Source: Planctomycetota bacterium (GTDB taxonomy: Bacteria > Planctomycetota > UBA1135 > UBA2386). Taken from it: a stretch of 64,000 nt of DNA. Made by a program: the position numbers and the translations under genes. The DNA is taken from NCBI GenBank assembly GCA_016713175.1, contig JADJPQ010000002.1, positions 62,001-126,000 on the forward strand, in the 5' to 3' direction. Under the pieces are notes generated by a model that ran no database searches, was not told the origin of the DNA, and saw nothing but the letters and a program-made list of their open reading frames with translations. This document shows, piece by piece, positions 35,821 through 45,382 of this stretch. Every line of letters starts with the position of its first letter. The first letter of the stretch is position 1.

Positions 35821-37650
35821 TCAGCGCGCTCGAACTGCAATCGAGGCCAATCGCGGCGGCGAAGTCCCTGGTTGCACGCGCGTTCGAAGGCGGAAGCGCA
35901 AATGGTGGCCGGCCGGCACATCGATCGCGCCACCCGGCGCGACGTCGCGGATCTGCGTCAGTCGCTCGGGCCGGGTGTCGGCACGACCCGTACGCACCGG
36001 ATCCGGCGGCGCGAGCTGCCAGCCGATCTCGAGCCGCGGATCGAGCTGATCGATGGCGACGATGCCGCTGGCCACGTCGCTCGGGAAGCGCAACCAGGCG
36101 CTGTGGGCGACGCACTCGATCTCGCAGTTCTCGGGCACGCCCGGCGTCAGCCGCGTCGTCATCGTCCGCTTGCGTTGGGCGGCGTGCCATTGCAGCGGCC
36201 GCTGCGCTTCGACCGCGACGATCGCGCCATCGGGCAACGGACCGGTGATCCGGGCGCCACCGGCACTGGCAACCGTCAGCACCGACTGACCTTCGCCGAT
36301 CGCTCCGGCCGCTGTCACGGCACCGTTGACGATGACTTCGCCGCCGGCGACCAGGGCGACCGCGGCGCCGGTCAGCAACGCGGCAACCGGGACTTCGCGC
36401 AGCGCGTGTCCCCTCGCCACCAGCGGCGGCGTGTCGATCTGCAGTTCGCCATCGATCCGCACGCTGCCGCACGCCAACAGCGCGGCGCCATTCGGCGCCA
36501 ACAGGCGCACGGTGATCCCAGCGGGAATGTCGATCGCCAGGAACGGGAACCGGTTGCCCTCGCTCTGCACCAACGTGCCATCACCGCGGTCGAACGGCTC
36601 ACCCGGACGCAACACCAGATCGTGTCGCGGCCGCAGGATGCCGAGCATGCCGTTGCCCGCTTCGACGCGGGTGCGGGCGCGAACGCCGCCCTGCACGACC
36701 TCGAAACCCGGCAACAACGACTCGCTGTCCAAGGCGCGCTCGCCGAGGGCGCCCGGCCACTCGAGCACGGTCACGCTGGCGCCATCCACCACGGTCCACA
36801 TGGTCGTGTCCGGTGGTTGCAGCACCATCTGGTTGCCGTAACCGAGCAAGGCGTCCCGGCCATGCACGAGTCCGACCTGCAGGAAGTCGCCAGCCTGCAG
36901 CACCTCGGTGTCCTCGCCATCGAGCACGGCCAACTCGCCACCGAGATCGAGTTCGACCGTGCATCCAGGGTACTCGTCACCCGGGCCGCGCACGGGAGTG
37001 ACGCGCGCACCGCGCGGCCGCACCCCCCACCACCGCGAATCGCGCGACACCAGCACCTCGAACGCCGCCGGTCGCACCGTCGTGGGCAACACCGGCGCCG
37101 TGAAGTGCAGTTGCACGAAGGGTCGATCGACGGGCAACTGGCCATGGCGCGCGGTAACGAGCATGGTCGGCCGCCCCTGGATCGGCCGCAGAGGCGGCAG
37201 CGCGTCGTGCCCGGCAGTGCGAAAGACGCCGACGAACATCCGGTCCAGACGCTGGCCGGTGCGCGATCGGATCGCATCGGGCCGTGGGTAGCCGGCGGCC
37301 ACCAGCCGATACTCACGTCCGGGCTGCAGCGAACCGTCGGTCAGTTCGGCGGTGATCGGAGGCTCGGGCACGAACGCGACGTACTGCGCATCGACCCGCA
37401 ATTGGCCCTGGACCTGATGGCCTTCGGCGTCGAGCACCGTGAGCGTATCGCGAGTCACCGTCATCGGGTCGATCGGCGCGTTGAAGTACAACGTCAACCA
37501 GTCGTTCAACATGACCACCGGAACGGCGCCGCCGAACTCCGGCGTCGAGCGATGCACCGAAAACGGCGCCGACGGGTCGTTCGGCGGGCGCGAACACGCG
37601 ATGGCCATGGTCGCACACGACCAAGTCAAACCTCGGGGCCAACTTTGCAT
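35821..37650 (-). CDS. Large Ig-like surface protein, probable lipoprotein
   Basis: 609 residues from the first ATG (TMAIACSRPP near residue 19 may be a weak lipobox; a second ATG at codon 15 is possible). The N-terminal half has Big_5-type Ig-like units (VVMLNDWLTLYFNAPIDPMTVTRDTLTVLD; LQLHFTAPVLPTTVRPAAFEVLV-like stretches). The C-terminal half has the module seen in the other lipoproteins: FPFLAIDIPAGITVRLLAPNG, LLACGSVRIDGELQIDTPP, then ALVAGGEVIVNGAVTAAG and GSVRIDG-type strands, but without long glycine runs. No catalytic motif is seen. It is the shortest and last of the four-gene lipoprotein run, about 230 bases after the next member. Confidence 0.65.
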   Translation of the reverse strand: MQSWPRGLTWSCATMAIACSRPPNDPSAPFSVHRSTPEFGGAVPVVMLNDWLTLYFNAPIDPMTVTRDTLTVLDAEGHQVQGQLRVDAQYVAFVPEPPITAELTDGSLQPGREYRLVAAGYPRPDAIRSRTGQRLDRMFVGVFRTAGHDALPPLRPIQGRPTMLVTARHGQLPVDRPFVQLHFTAPVLPTTVRPAAFEVLVSRDSRWWGVRPRGARVTPVRGPGDEYPGCTVELDLGGELAVLDGEDTEVLQAGDFLQVGLVHGRDALLGYGNQMVLQPPDTTMWTVVDGASVTVLEWPGALGERALDSESLLPGFEVVQGGVRARTRVEAGNGMLGILRPRHDLVLRPGEPFDRGDGTLVQSEGNRFPFLAIDIPAGITVRLLAPNGAALLACGSVRIDGELQIDTPPLVARGHALREVPVAALLTGAAVALVAGGEVIVNGAVTAAGAIGEGQSVLTVASAGGARITGPLPDGAIVAVEAQRPLQWHAAQRKRTMTTRLTPGVPENCEIECVAHSAWLRFPSDVASGIVAIDQLDPRLEIGWQLAPPDPVRTGRADTRPERLTQIRDVAPGGAIDVPAGHHLRFRLRTRVQPGTSPPRLASIAVRAR

Positions 37651-37785
37651 GGCGCGGGCGACAGCGTATCGCCGACCGGCACCTGCGACAGCCGGTTGAT
37701 CGGCCGAAAACGGACATGGGCGTGCGGGCGCCGCGGCCTGGCAGTGAGCGCGCCGGCCCAGGCTCCCCCGGCCCTGGAAACGCGG

Positions 37786-37810
37786 AAGGGCCGCCACGAG
37801 GGCGACCCTT
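37786..37810 (-). terminator. Terminator-like hairpin after the 1295-residue lipoprotein gene
   Basis: Arms AAGGGCCGCC and GGCGACCCTT pair over 9 of 10 positions with a 5-base loop, about 70 bases after the stop on the minus strand. Downstream on that strand comes CGCGTTTCCAGG, similar to the sequence after the pilin terminator. It probably ends the upstream lipoprotein message in the 227-base gap before the next gene. Confidence 0.5.
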
Positions 37811-37877
37811 GCGATCGAACTGCTGGCGAATGGCGGGCACCTGCGGGAAACTGCAGGCGCCCGAACCAGGATCGAGT

Positions 37878-40800
37878 CTACTGCGGCAGCCGCTCCATCC
37901 GGAAGATCAGGCTGAGGCTGCGCAGCGACGGCGAGATCGCCGGCGTGACGTCGACGTTGTTCGACATCCCGATGCGGACGTTCAGGAACCGCGGCAACAG
38001 GTTGTTGGCCGGATCGCGCAGATCGTTGAGACGATCCTCGGTCACATAGGCCGTCAAGCCGGTCGCCACGATGCGCGGCGTGTCGCCATTCTGCCCCGCG
38101 TTGCCGCGCGAGTACCGGTAGGCCTCGCACGCGTAGTTCGGGTTCAGCAGGTTGCCACGCGTGTCGAACGCATCGCTCGGCGTCGTCCCGGTCGCGAACG
38201 ACGGATTGTAGAGCCGGTCCGAGTTGGTGAAGGCCTGCGCGGCGCGGAACTCGAGCACGACGGACGTGCCGGCCGGCTGCCGGCTGATCGGCGGGTCCAT
38301 CTGCGACACGAGATCGCGGATCCGCAGATTGCCCAGCGGCGCGAAGTCCGGGATACCCTGGTCGAGCGTCACACCACCGGACAAGGCGACCTGCCGGAAG
38401 TTTGGCCGCACCGTGTCGATGAACCCGAAGGTCATCGTCGACACCTTGCGGACGAAGTCGGCCTGCGCCCAGTTCATCATGCCGTCGCCGGGCGGAGCCT
38501 GGAACAGACCCTGGATCGGATCACCCAGGCCGGCATCCTTGACGATGCCGCCGGTGGCGACCAGCGTGTTGGCCGGATCGACCAGGATCGTCTGTCCGGT
38601 GGTCGGATCCAAGCCACCGGTGCTGTGCACGCGGAGGAACGACCACGGTGCGCGCCCGGGGCAGCCGGCGCCAGTCACGTTGTAGTAGCCGCCGGGGATC
38701 GGCGGGAAGCCGCCGGAGGGCTGGCCGATCATCGCCATCTGGAAGGCGTTGGAACCGCGCGCCACACCGTTGTGCGCACTGTCCGGGAACACCTTGAAGT
38801 CGACGAGCAGCGGCAGCGCGATCGGGTCGTGGTCGCGTTGGTTGTTGCGGATGAAGTCCGCGGGATCCATCACCCAGGTCGGCCCGGTGAAGTTCGCGCC
38901 CGGGACGCTGGTGATCCACGGCGAATCGATGTTGGTCGTCCAGTCATCGTTCGGCTCGGGGGCCCGCGGATTGCGCGCTCCGCCCAGGCCGATCACCTGG
39001 CCGCTCGCGTCGACGGTCACCAGGCGCGAGTCGCGCCAGGTGTAGCTGCGGTCGAAGCGGGGGTACGGCACATACTTGACGTTGCTCGGCGAGCGGAACG
39101 CCTCGTTCGGATTGATCTGGTAGACCTTGTCCTCGAACACCGTCACCGCCTCGGAGCCCTGCAGGATGTTGTCGGCGAAGTTGGTCTCGAGGCCGCTGCT
39201 CATCGCGGCGCAGATGAACCGGCATCCCGGCGGAACCACCGGCGGGCCGGCGGCGCCAGGGATGAACAGGAACGTGATCTCCGGCCGCTTGTCGCTGTGC
39301 GCCAGCGACATGGTGTAGCGATCGAAGGTGTCGAACAGCACGTTCTCGTCGTTGAATGGCGACCAGTAGAGCTGCTCGACGTCGAGCGCGAAGTCGGCGG
39401 CACGCCGGTAGTCGAGGCTGAAGTCGTCCTCGATGTAACGCATCATCATCCGGCTGCCACGCGGCTGGTGCGGCTCGATCACGCGGCCGACGTTCTGCGG
39501 CGTGTTCGGCGGCAGGAAGACCGCCGGCACGTTCGGGGGGTTGATCACATCGAACATGCGCGGCTGCCAGTACAGCAGACCCGGGTGGCCAGGGGGCGCT
39601 TCGGTCGGCGCAATCGTCGAGGCCGAAGCCGGATCCCAGCACTCGCCGCGGTTGATGCGGCTGATGCCGCCGAGGTTCTGGTTGTCGGCGGTCCGGCTGA
39701 AGCGGACCGTTTCGGCCGCCAGCAGGCTGCCGTTCAACAGCCGGAACTGCCCGAAGATGTCGACTGAACCGGGCAGCGTGCCATCTTCGTCGACCGAAGC
39801 AAACCGGCGGACGATCCAGCCAGTCAGGTTCTCGGGCGCTGCCGAAGCCAGCGTGAAGTTGAACGACCAGTTCAGCGTCGGGTTGCGCGTGTCGTCGAAG
39901 ACCGCGACCCGGTTGCCGGCAAAGTCGGTGATCGCGTCCGTGCCTGCCAGCAACGCGTGGAACCAGTAGCTCTCGGCGTTGTTGACCGCGTGGAACAGGC
40001 CAGCCGGCGGCGCCAGCTGCAACACCGTGCCATCGCCAGCCTGATCGGTCAGACGCGTCGGCACGATGCCGGCGGTCGCGACCTTGGCCTGGTTGGTGAT
40101 CTGGTCGAAGAACTGCGCCCCGGACATCAGCTGGTTGCTGAGCACGAAGTTGGTCGTGTAGTCCAGCCGCTCGAAATCCATCGGCTTGGTGAACTCGAGC
40201 GAGAACGACGCATTCGGGTCGATGCCGAGCGACGGCGTCGCGACTGGCGGACGAGGATCGATGCGCAGATACTCGAACCGACGCAGTGCGTCGGAGACCG
40301 AGCCTGAGCCGTCGAGGAAACGAACGTCCTCGTAGTAGTAGGCCCGGACGGTGGCGTCGGTGCCGAGCGGCGAACCGTCACCCATGAAACTGACCGGACG
40401 ACCGAGCGAGTCCCGGCCGCCGAACACCGAAGCGACCCGGAGTTCGACCTCGGGGATGTTCTCGCCCTGCGACCCGTCGGCAGCGCGGCCAGCCCCGGGG
40501 AACGCCGGGTCATTGCGGATCGTGCCAACTGCCAGGTTGTGCAGGATCTCGGCCTTGACCGTGACCGCCTCGATCTCACCGTTGGGCATCGTCACGTTGA
40601 CGACCTGCGTCAGCATGTCGCCAGCACGCAGCGGACGGACCGTCGGCACCGCTGCCGGGCCCAGGGGCAGACCCGCCTCGGTCAACATGCCCTCCGCAAA
40701 CGGGAACCGACCGCGGATCGGCACCTGGTGGAGCCGCTTGTTGACCACGATGCGGCCGCTCTCGGCGACCACCGAGCGGATGCCGACATCGACCGTGCCG

Positions 40801-41765
40801 ACGATCATCGGCGCTTCGTTGTCCGGCAGCGTGCCCGCGACATCCGTCAGGTTGCCGGAACGGAAGTCCCGGATCACGGCCGTGCGGCCGAAGCTGTCGA
40901 CGCCGTTGAGTTCCGTGACCACGTCTTCCCGGACGTAGAACAGCGACGACGCACCACCACGGCTGGGCAACGCCAGCCGGATGTTGGCCGTCACGCTGTC
41001 GACACTGCGCGGCAGTCCGCTGGATTGTTGACCAGCGGTTCCCTCCCCGCCGAGAATCGTCGGATCGACGACGATCTTGTCGCCCTGCGGGATCACGCGG
41101 AACGACACCGAGCGGAACGCATCGGCCGGCGACACGAGATCCGGGTCGCCCTTGAACTCGAGCAGTTGGATCGCCGACGGATTGACGCCGAAGAACGACG
41201 TGTCGACATTCAACCGGCTGCTGAACGACAACAGCAGCGCCGCATCGCGCGGCATCACCGGAATGGGTCGCGTCAGCGTGTTCTGGGACCGATAGGCAGG
41301 CGCGAGTTCCGGCAGGCCAGACGTGGCCAGTGCCAGCGCCGACTTGAAGTTCTGCGCTTCGGGACCATCGCGGTCGTCCCACAGGATCAACAGCTCCGGA
41401 TGGCCGGTCGACTTGTCGAACGGCCGGAACTCGAAGTTCGCATCCGGGATCACCTCACCGGCGGCGTCGAACAGGTCCTGACTGGTCAATGACGGATGGA
41501 TGACAACGTTCGCCGCCACCAGTTCGGGCTGGCGGGCGAAACGGTTGCGCCGATCACCGATCTGCGGATCGATGCGGCGGTAGGAATAGATGTCGACCAG
41601 CCGGCCGAACTCGATCTTGACGAGTTGCGGCTTGGCCTGGTTTGGATCGAGATCGCCCGTCTTGCCAGAACTGCCATCGCAGCCCGCGAACAGCACCAGG
41701 GCCACCGCGACCGAGGTGGTCGCGGCGAACCGGGTCGTCCTGGCGTTCATTGGATTGTGCTTCAT
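37878..41765 (-). CDS. Giant lipoprotein of the EFGRLVD family (copy 1)
   Basis: 1295 residues. The signal ends in VALVLFAGC (lipidated Cys29). The mature N-terminus has LVKIEFGRLVDIYSYRRID, shared in outline with a second gene 3.6 kb away (LLAVEFGRLVDVYGLRQTD). Other shared blocks are MPRDAALLLSFSSRLNVDTSFF and AVIRDFRSGNLTD. Further on are Ig-like units of the 'F-x-x-P-M-D-x-x-x-L/V' type (FSLEFTKPMDFERLDYTTNFVL) and many Asn/Asp/Pro-rich loops. No enzymatic site is recognisable. It is probably an outer-surface or periplasmic structural protein. The start is the first ATG; a second at codon 6 would also leave a good signal peptide. Confidence 0.75.
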   Translation of the reverse strand: MKHNPMNARTTRFAATTSVAVALVLFAGCDGSSGKTGDLDPNQAKPQLVKIEFGRLVDIYSYRRIDPQIGDRRNRFARQPELVAANVVIHPSLTSQDLFDAAGEVIPDANFEFRPFDKSTGHPELLILWDDRDGPEAQNFKSALALATSGLPELAPAYRSQNTLTRPIPVMPRDAALLLSFSSRLNVDTSFFGVNPSAIQLLEFKGDPDLVSPADAFRSVSFRVIPQGDKIVVDPTILGGEGTAGQQSSGLPRSVDSVTANIRLALPSRGGASSLFYVREDVVTELNGVDSFGRTAVIRDFRSGNLTDVAGTLPDNEAPMIVGTVDVGIRSVVAESGRIVVNKRLHQVPIRGRFPFAEGMLTEAGLPLGPAAVPTVRPLRAGDMLTQVVNVTMPNGEIEAVTVKAEILHNLAVGTIRNDPAFPGAGRAADGSQGENIPEVELRVASVFGGRDSLGRPVSFMGDGSPLGTDATVRAYYYEDVRFLDGSGSVSDALRRFEYLRIDPRPPVATPSLGIDPNASFSLEFTKPMDFERLDYTTNFVLSNQLMSGAQFFDQITNQAKVATAGIVPTRLTDQAGDGTVLQLAPPAGLFHAVNNAESYWFHALLAGTDAITDFAGNRVAVFDDTRNPTLNWSFNFTLASAAPENLTGWIVRRFASVDEDGTLPGSVDIFGQFRLLNGSLLAAETVRFSRTADNQNLGGISRINRGECWDPASASTIAPTEAPPGHPGLLYWQPRMFDVINPPNVPAVFLPPNTPQNVGRVIEPHQPRGSRMMMRYIEDDFSLDYRRAADFALDVEQLYWSPFNDENVLFDTFDRYTMSLAHSDKRPEITFLFIPGAAGPPVVPPGCRFICAAMSSGLETNFADNILQGSEAVTVFEDKVYQINPNEAFRSPSNVKYVPYPRFDRSYTWRDSRLVTVDASGQVIGLGGARNPRAPEPNDDWTTNIDSPWITSVPGANFTGPTWVMDPADFIRNNQRDHDPIALPLLVDFKVFPDSAHNGVARGSNAFQMAMIGQPSGGFPPIPGGYYNVTGAGCPGRAPWSFLRVHSTGGLDPTTGQTILVDPANTLVATGGIVKDAGLGDPIQGLFQAPPGDGMMNWAQADFVRKVSTMTFGFIDTVRPNFRQVALSGGVTLDQGIPDFAPLGNLRIRDLVSQMDPPISRQPAGTSVVLEFRAAQAFTNSDRLYNPSFATGTTPSDAFDTRGNLLNPNYACEAYRYSRGNAGQNGDTPRIVATGLTAYVTEDRLNDLRDPANNLLPRFLNVRIGMSNNVDVTPAISPSLRSLSLIFRMERLPQ

Positions 41766-41842
41766 TGTGGTTCCCGTCTGGGGTTCCTAGAGATGAAACG
41801 AGCCGAGTCGGAGAGAGCAGGTGCTGGAGATAGCTCCCAGGA

Positions 41843-44800
41843 TCAGAAGCGGAACGGGATACGGAGGAAATGGAGTTCCGGCCGCGGCGACGACGGGCTC
41901 AGGGAAGGCGGCGCGTCGCCGGCAACGCTCTTGAAGGACGTGTCGAACAACACGTTCCATTGCACGAAGCTCATCCGCGCAGTCCGGATCTGCTCTTGCA
42001 CCGCCGGATCCGACAGGTCGTAGACATACTGGTTGGGGTCGGTCGGGAACCGCGTGCCATTGCCGCCCGGCGTCGGGTTCGAGTGGAACGCGAATCCGAT
42101 GCGGACGTTGGCCACCGGCACGACCATGCCCGAGGTGAAGCCGGCGTAGGTCGGGCCGAGGCCCTCGCTGCCGTTGACCTGGATCTTGAAGAACTTGGCG
42201 CGGACCTGCAGCTGTGCCACACCCTCCGGCAACGCGCCGTCTTCGGCCGCGACCGTCACCAGGCGATCACTGTGCGTCAGGATCCGATGGCTCGACAGCA
42301 ACGTGCCGGATGCGTTGAGCAGTTCGGCCTCGTATTGCGAGTAGCGATCGACGACCGCGCCGAGAACCGGCGTGGCCAACTCGATCCGATGCGCCGCCTG
42401 GCCGAAGAACGACACCCCGGTCTCGGTGCGTTGCACCTGCGCCGGCGTCGCGAGCACGTTCGGGTAGTTGATCCGCACGACCTCGCCGCCGGTCTGCGCG
42501 TAGTCGACATAGCCGTGCGACAGCGTCCCGGCCTGATTGCGGATACCGGCAAACGAATACGTCGGCCCGGCCAGGAAGCCGTTGCCGGTGTCCTCGATGA
42601 TGCCGCGAGGCTGGTTGTCCGACGACGTCAGCGCGCGGCGCTGCGACGCGCCCGTGTCGATCCACTTCGAACGCAGCCGCGTCTTCGACGAGAACGGCAC
42701 CGGCAGCAGCACCGGCGCCGGCCGGATGTCGCCTTCGTTGGCGCCGATGTTGGTCGGCACGTTGTTGTCGTCGACCAGCACGCCCGCCGCATTCGGGAAG
42801 CCGCGCCAGGCCAGCAGACCTTGCTTGTCCGCACCACTGACCAACTGCCCGTTGCGGAAGAACACGACGTTGTCGTCGAGCACCGTGTTGGTGTTGTCGA
42901 GGTTGTGGTTGGTGCCGGCGGGATCCGGATCGCCAGGGGGCGCCATCAGTTGCACGATGCCAAGACCGCCGAACGCGCCGAGCGGAGCGCCGTCGTAGCT
43001 GGTGCCGTAGGTGGCGGCGATCGTCTGGCCGTCAGCCGGATATTTGCCGGCGATGACCGGCGAACCGAACGTGCCGGTGGTGGTGACACCGCCGTCGGCC
43101 GAGATCGCGAAGTTGTAGTTGTTGCCCGCGTAGGTGTAGCCGGCGTTGGTCACGCCGCTGCCGTGCGCGTGGATCTGGATCTGCCGACCGGCCATCAGGA
43201 TGACCATGCCGCCAGCGCCGGCGCCACCGCCACCGCCTTCGTTGCATGAACCGGCCTGCTCACCACCGCCACCGAAGCCACCATCGGCAATGATCTTGCC
43301 CGTCGGTTCGATGACGATGTTGCCGAGCGCCTTGACGATCAGCGCGCCGCCGCCGCCACCGCCACCACCACCCTTGCTGTCGTTGACGAAGTTGGCACCC
43401 GGGTCAGGGTTGCAACCTGCCGAGTTCGACAGGTCGCCACCACCGCCACCGCCACCGCCACCGACCGGCCGAGCGATCTCACCGGTGATGCGGAGCTGAC
43501 GGTTGATGTCCACCGCCGCACCCCAGTAGTTGTTGTCCGCGCGCGCGTCGGTGAACAGGATCGGACCGGATTCGCCACCCTGCAGGTTGCGCGAGGCAGC
43601 GCCGGCCGCACCGCTGCAGCCTTGACCGCCAGTGCCGCGCTGTTGCTGGAACGCCGTGCCAGCGCCGGCAAGCGCCTTGTAGAACGGATCGCCCTGGGTC
43701 GCCAGCGCACCGCCGCCACCACCGGAACCACGACCGCAGCCCGCCGCGCAACCGATGCGCCCGCCGCGGCCACCACCACCGGAACGCTGGCCGGGGCCGA
43801 AGCCCGTCGCACCGAGCATGTCGCGCGAAATGCCGCTCGGGCTGCCGGCGCCGCCGGCGCCACCACTGCACGAGCCGATGCCGCCGGCGGACGGGAAGTT
43901 CGCCGAGTTCAGCGTGTCGACTCGAGCGCCATCGCCGCCGCGGACCGTCAGGATGCCGCGAACGATGAAGTCGCCGCTGACCAGCCAGACCATCGGGTTG
44001 GTGCCTTGGCCGATGACGCGCACGCCGTCCGGAATCACCACGCGGCGGAAGTTGAACACGCCGCCGGAGACGTTGAAGGGCACGCCGTTGCGCGGCACGA
44101 TCTGCGTGAAGTTCGTGTTCAGCACGACCTCGGTGACGTTCGGCTCGAATTCGAGCCCCGTCGGCGAACCCTCGAACTGGAAGCCGGCCTTCAGGAAACC
44201 GGCCTCGACCTCGGCTTGGGGCTCGACGAAGGGCGCGTCGAAGTCGACGGCCAACGCATCGCGGAAACTGTCGACGACCGCATCGAACTGCGGCTCGTAA
44301 TTCGTGCGCGTCCGGAAGGTCGCGAACACGCGGCTATAAGCGGCGTTGGCGACGTTCGACTCACCCGAGATGTCCTCGAGCGTGTTCTCGACGATCACCC
44401 GCACTTCCGCGTTGTTCGGCAGCACGCCGGTGGGCCGCAGCAGCACGACCGACTCCTCGAGGTCGTTGACCTCGAGCTCGACGTCCGCAGGAATCCACGT
44501 GTTGCGACCCAGAGTCGGGTCGTCGTATTCGAGGAACACCCGCCCGCGATCGTTCTGCGAGCGCAGCACCGGGTTGGTCGACAATGCCACCGGCACGTTG
44601 GCCGAGTGCGGGTTCAGCGGCTGATCGAACGTCAGCCGGATCTCGACCGGCGGCGCTCCGAACTTGTTCAGCAGCACGCCCGGGGTCTCGGTCTCCGGGC
44701 TGACCGCGAAGCCGATGCGCCGCGGACCACCGGCAACGCGGTTGCGGAACAACTGTGCTGGTGTCGAGCCATCGGCAGTCGAGAACTCGAACGACACCGC

Positions 44801-45277
44801 CGCAAGCAGGCCCTTGCCGCCGCCGTCGCGGAGCACGGTGCCATTGACCCGGCTGCCACCCACCAGGCGGACCAGGTAGCTGCGACCCGGGCGGAAGCCG
44901 CCATCATCGTAGGTGTCCGCCGTCGGGAATCGCGGCACGAACAGCAACCGACGCCCTGCGTCGGTGTCGCCGGGACTGGTGTCCAGCAGGAACCGACCGG
45001 CGGGCTGCTCGGACAGAGCCACGCCGTTCTGGTCGAAGACCTGGAAGGCGACCGTGTTGAGGTCCGCCGAGGTCAGGTCGACGCGGTTGCTGAAGTCGAT
45101 CCGGATGGGATCGTTCAGGAAGAGCCGGCCGCCGTTCAGCGGCTCGGTCTTCAGGACGACGAAGTCGCCACCGGTCTTGACGCCGGTCGCGTCGTCGCTG
45201 CCGCCACTCGAGCAGGCAGCGAAGGTTGCGGCCAGAGCGGCCAGGGACAGCAGCCTTGCGTTCATCGATCGGTTCAT
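41843..45277 (-). CDS. Large glycine-rich Ig-like lipoprotein
   Basis: 1144 residues. The signal AALAATFAAC gives lipidated Cys22. Big_5-like Ig units follow (GGRLFLNDPIRIDFSNRVDLTSADL; VEIRLTFDQPLNPHSANVPVAL). The shared module is GGVFNFRRVVIPDGVRVIGQG with NPMVWLVSGDFIVRGILTVRG. It leads into a long glycine region with cysteines (GRIGCAAGCGRGSGGGGG; GGGGGGGGALIVKALGNIVIEPTGKI) whose strand/glycine alternation resembles a beta-helix. The C-terminal 400 residues are beta-rich. It is the largest member of the glycine-rich type in the window and lies between two EFGRLVD-type genes. A surface-structural role is inferred. Confidence 0.75.
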   Translation of the reverse strand: MNRSMNARLLSLAALAATFAACSSGGSDDATGVKTGGDFVVLKTEPLNGGRLFLNDPIRIDFSNRVDLTSADLNTVAFQVFDQNGVALSEQPAGRFLLDTSPGDTDAGRRLLFVPRFPTADTYDDGGFRPGRSYLVRLVGGSRVNGTVLRDGGGKGLLAAVSFEFSTADGSTPAQLFRNRVAGGPRRIGFAVSPETETPGVLLNKFGAPPVEIRLTFDQPLNPHSANVPVALSTNPVLRSQNDRGRVFLEYDDPTLGRNTWIPADVELEVNDLEESVVLLRPTGVLPNNAEVRVIVENTLEDISGESNVANAAYSRVFATFRTRTNYEPQFDAVVDSFRDALAVDFDAPFVEPQAEVEAGFLKAGFQFEGSPTGLEFEPNVTEVVLNTNFTQIVPRNGVPFNVSGGVFNFRRVVIPDGVRVIGQGTNPMVWLVSGDFIVRGILTVRGGDGARVDTLNSANFPSAGGIGSCSGGAGGAGSPSGISRDMLGATGFGPGQRSGGGGRGGRIGCAAGCGRGSGGGGGALATQGDPFYKALAGAGTAFQQQRGTGGQGCSGAAGAASRNLQGGESGPILFTDARADNNYWGAAVDINRQLRITGEIARPVGGGGGGGGGDLSNSAGCNPDPGANFVNDSKGGGGGGGGGALIVKALGNIVIEPTGKIIADGGFGGGGEQAGSCNEGGGGGAGAGGMVILMAGRQIQIHAHGSGVTNAGYTYAGNNYNFAISADGGVTTTGTFGSPVIAGKYPADGQTIAATYGTSYDGAPLGAFGGLGIVQLMAPPGDPDPAGTNHNLDNTNTVLDDNVVFFRNGQLVSGADKQGLLAWRGFPNAAGVLVDDNNVPTNIGANEGDIRPAPVLLPVPFSSKTRLRSKWIDTGASQRRALTSSDNQPRGIIEDTGNGFLAGPTYSFAGIRNQAGTLSHGYVDYAQTGGEVVRINYPNVLATPAQVQRTETGVSFFGQAAHRIELATPVLGAVVDRYSQYEAELLNASGTLLSSHRILTHSDRLVTVAAEDGALPEGVAQLQVRAKFFKIQVNGSEGLGPTYAGFTSGMVVPVANVRIGFAFHSNPTPGGNGTRFPTDPNQYVYDLSDPAVQEQIRTARMSFVQWNVLFDTSFKSVAGDAPPSLSPSSPRPELHFLRIPFRF
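43206..43470. repeat. Low-complexity glycine-codon tract inside lipoprotein gene
   Basis: Runs of CCACCGCC/GCCGCCACC on the plus strand, such as around 43345-43370 and 43440-43465, encode polyglycine stretches of up to nine residues on the minus strand. Such tracts are prone to slippage, so length may differ between strains. It is part of the coding region, not a separate element. Confidence 0.6.
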
Positions 45278-45296
45278 GGCTTTGATGCGGTCGCCA

Positions 45297-45321
45297 CCGG
45301 CGGACGGGCACTGCCCGCCGG
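45297..45321 (-). terminator. Stem-loop between two lipoprotein genes
   Basis: Arms CCGGCGG/CCGCCGG (7 bp) flank an alternative inner hairpin CGGGC/GCCCG, about 60 bases after the stop of the upstream 1285-residue lipoprotein gene and 20 bases before the next start. The two pairings overlap and are mutually exclusive in part. It could be a terminator or a leader structure that affects the downstream ATG. Confidence 0.4.
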
Positions 45322-45382
45322 GGTCAGGGGGCTTGATCAGTCTACGATGACCAGAGGGGAGATGAGATGGGTTGGACCGGAA

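Noticed and set aside
43206..43470. CRISPR-like array from regularly spaced CCACCGCC units
   Set aside because: The units are glycine codons in a coding glycine-rich region; no constant repeat length or unique spacers.
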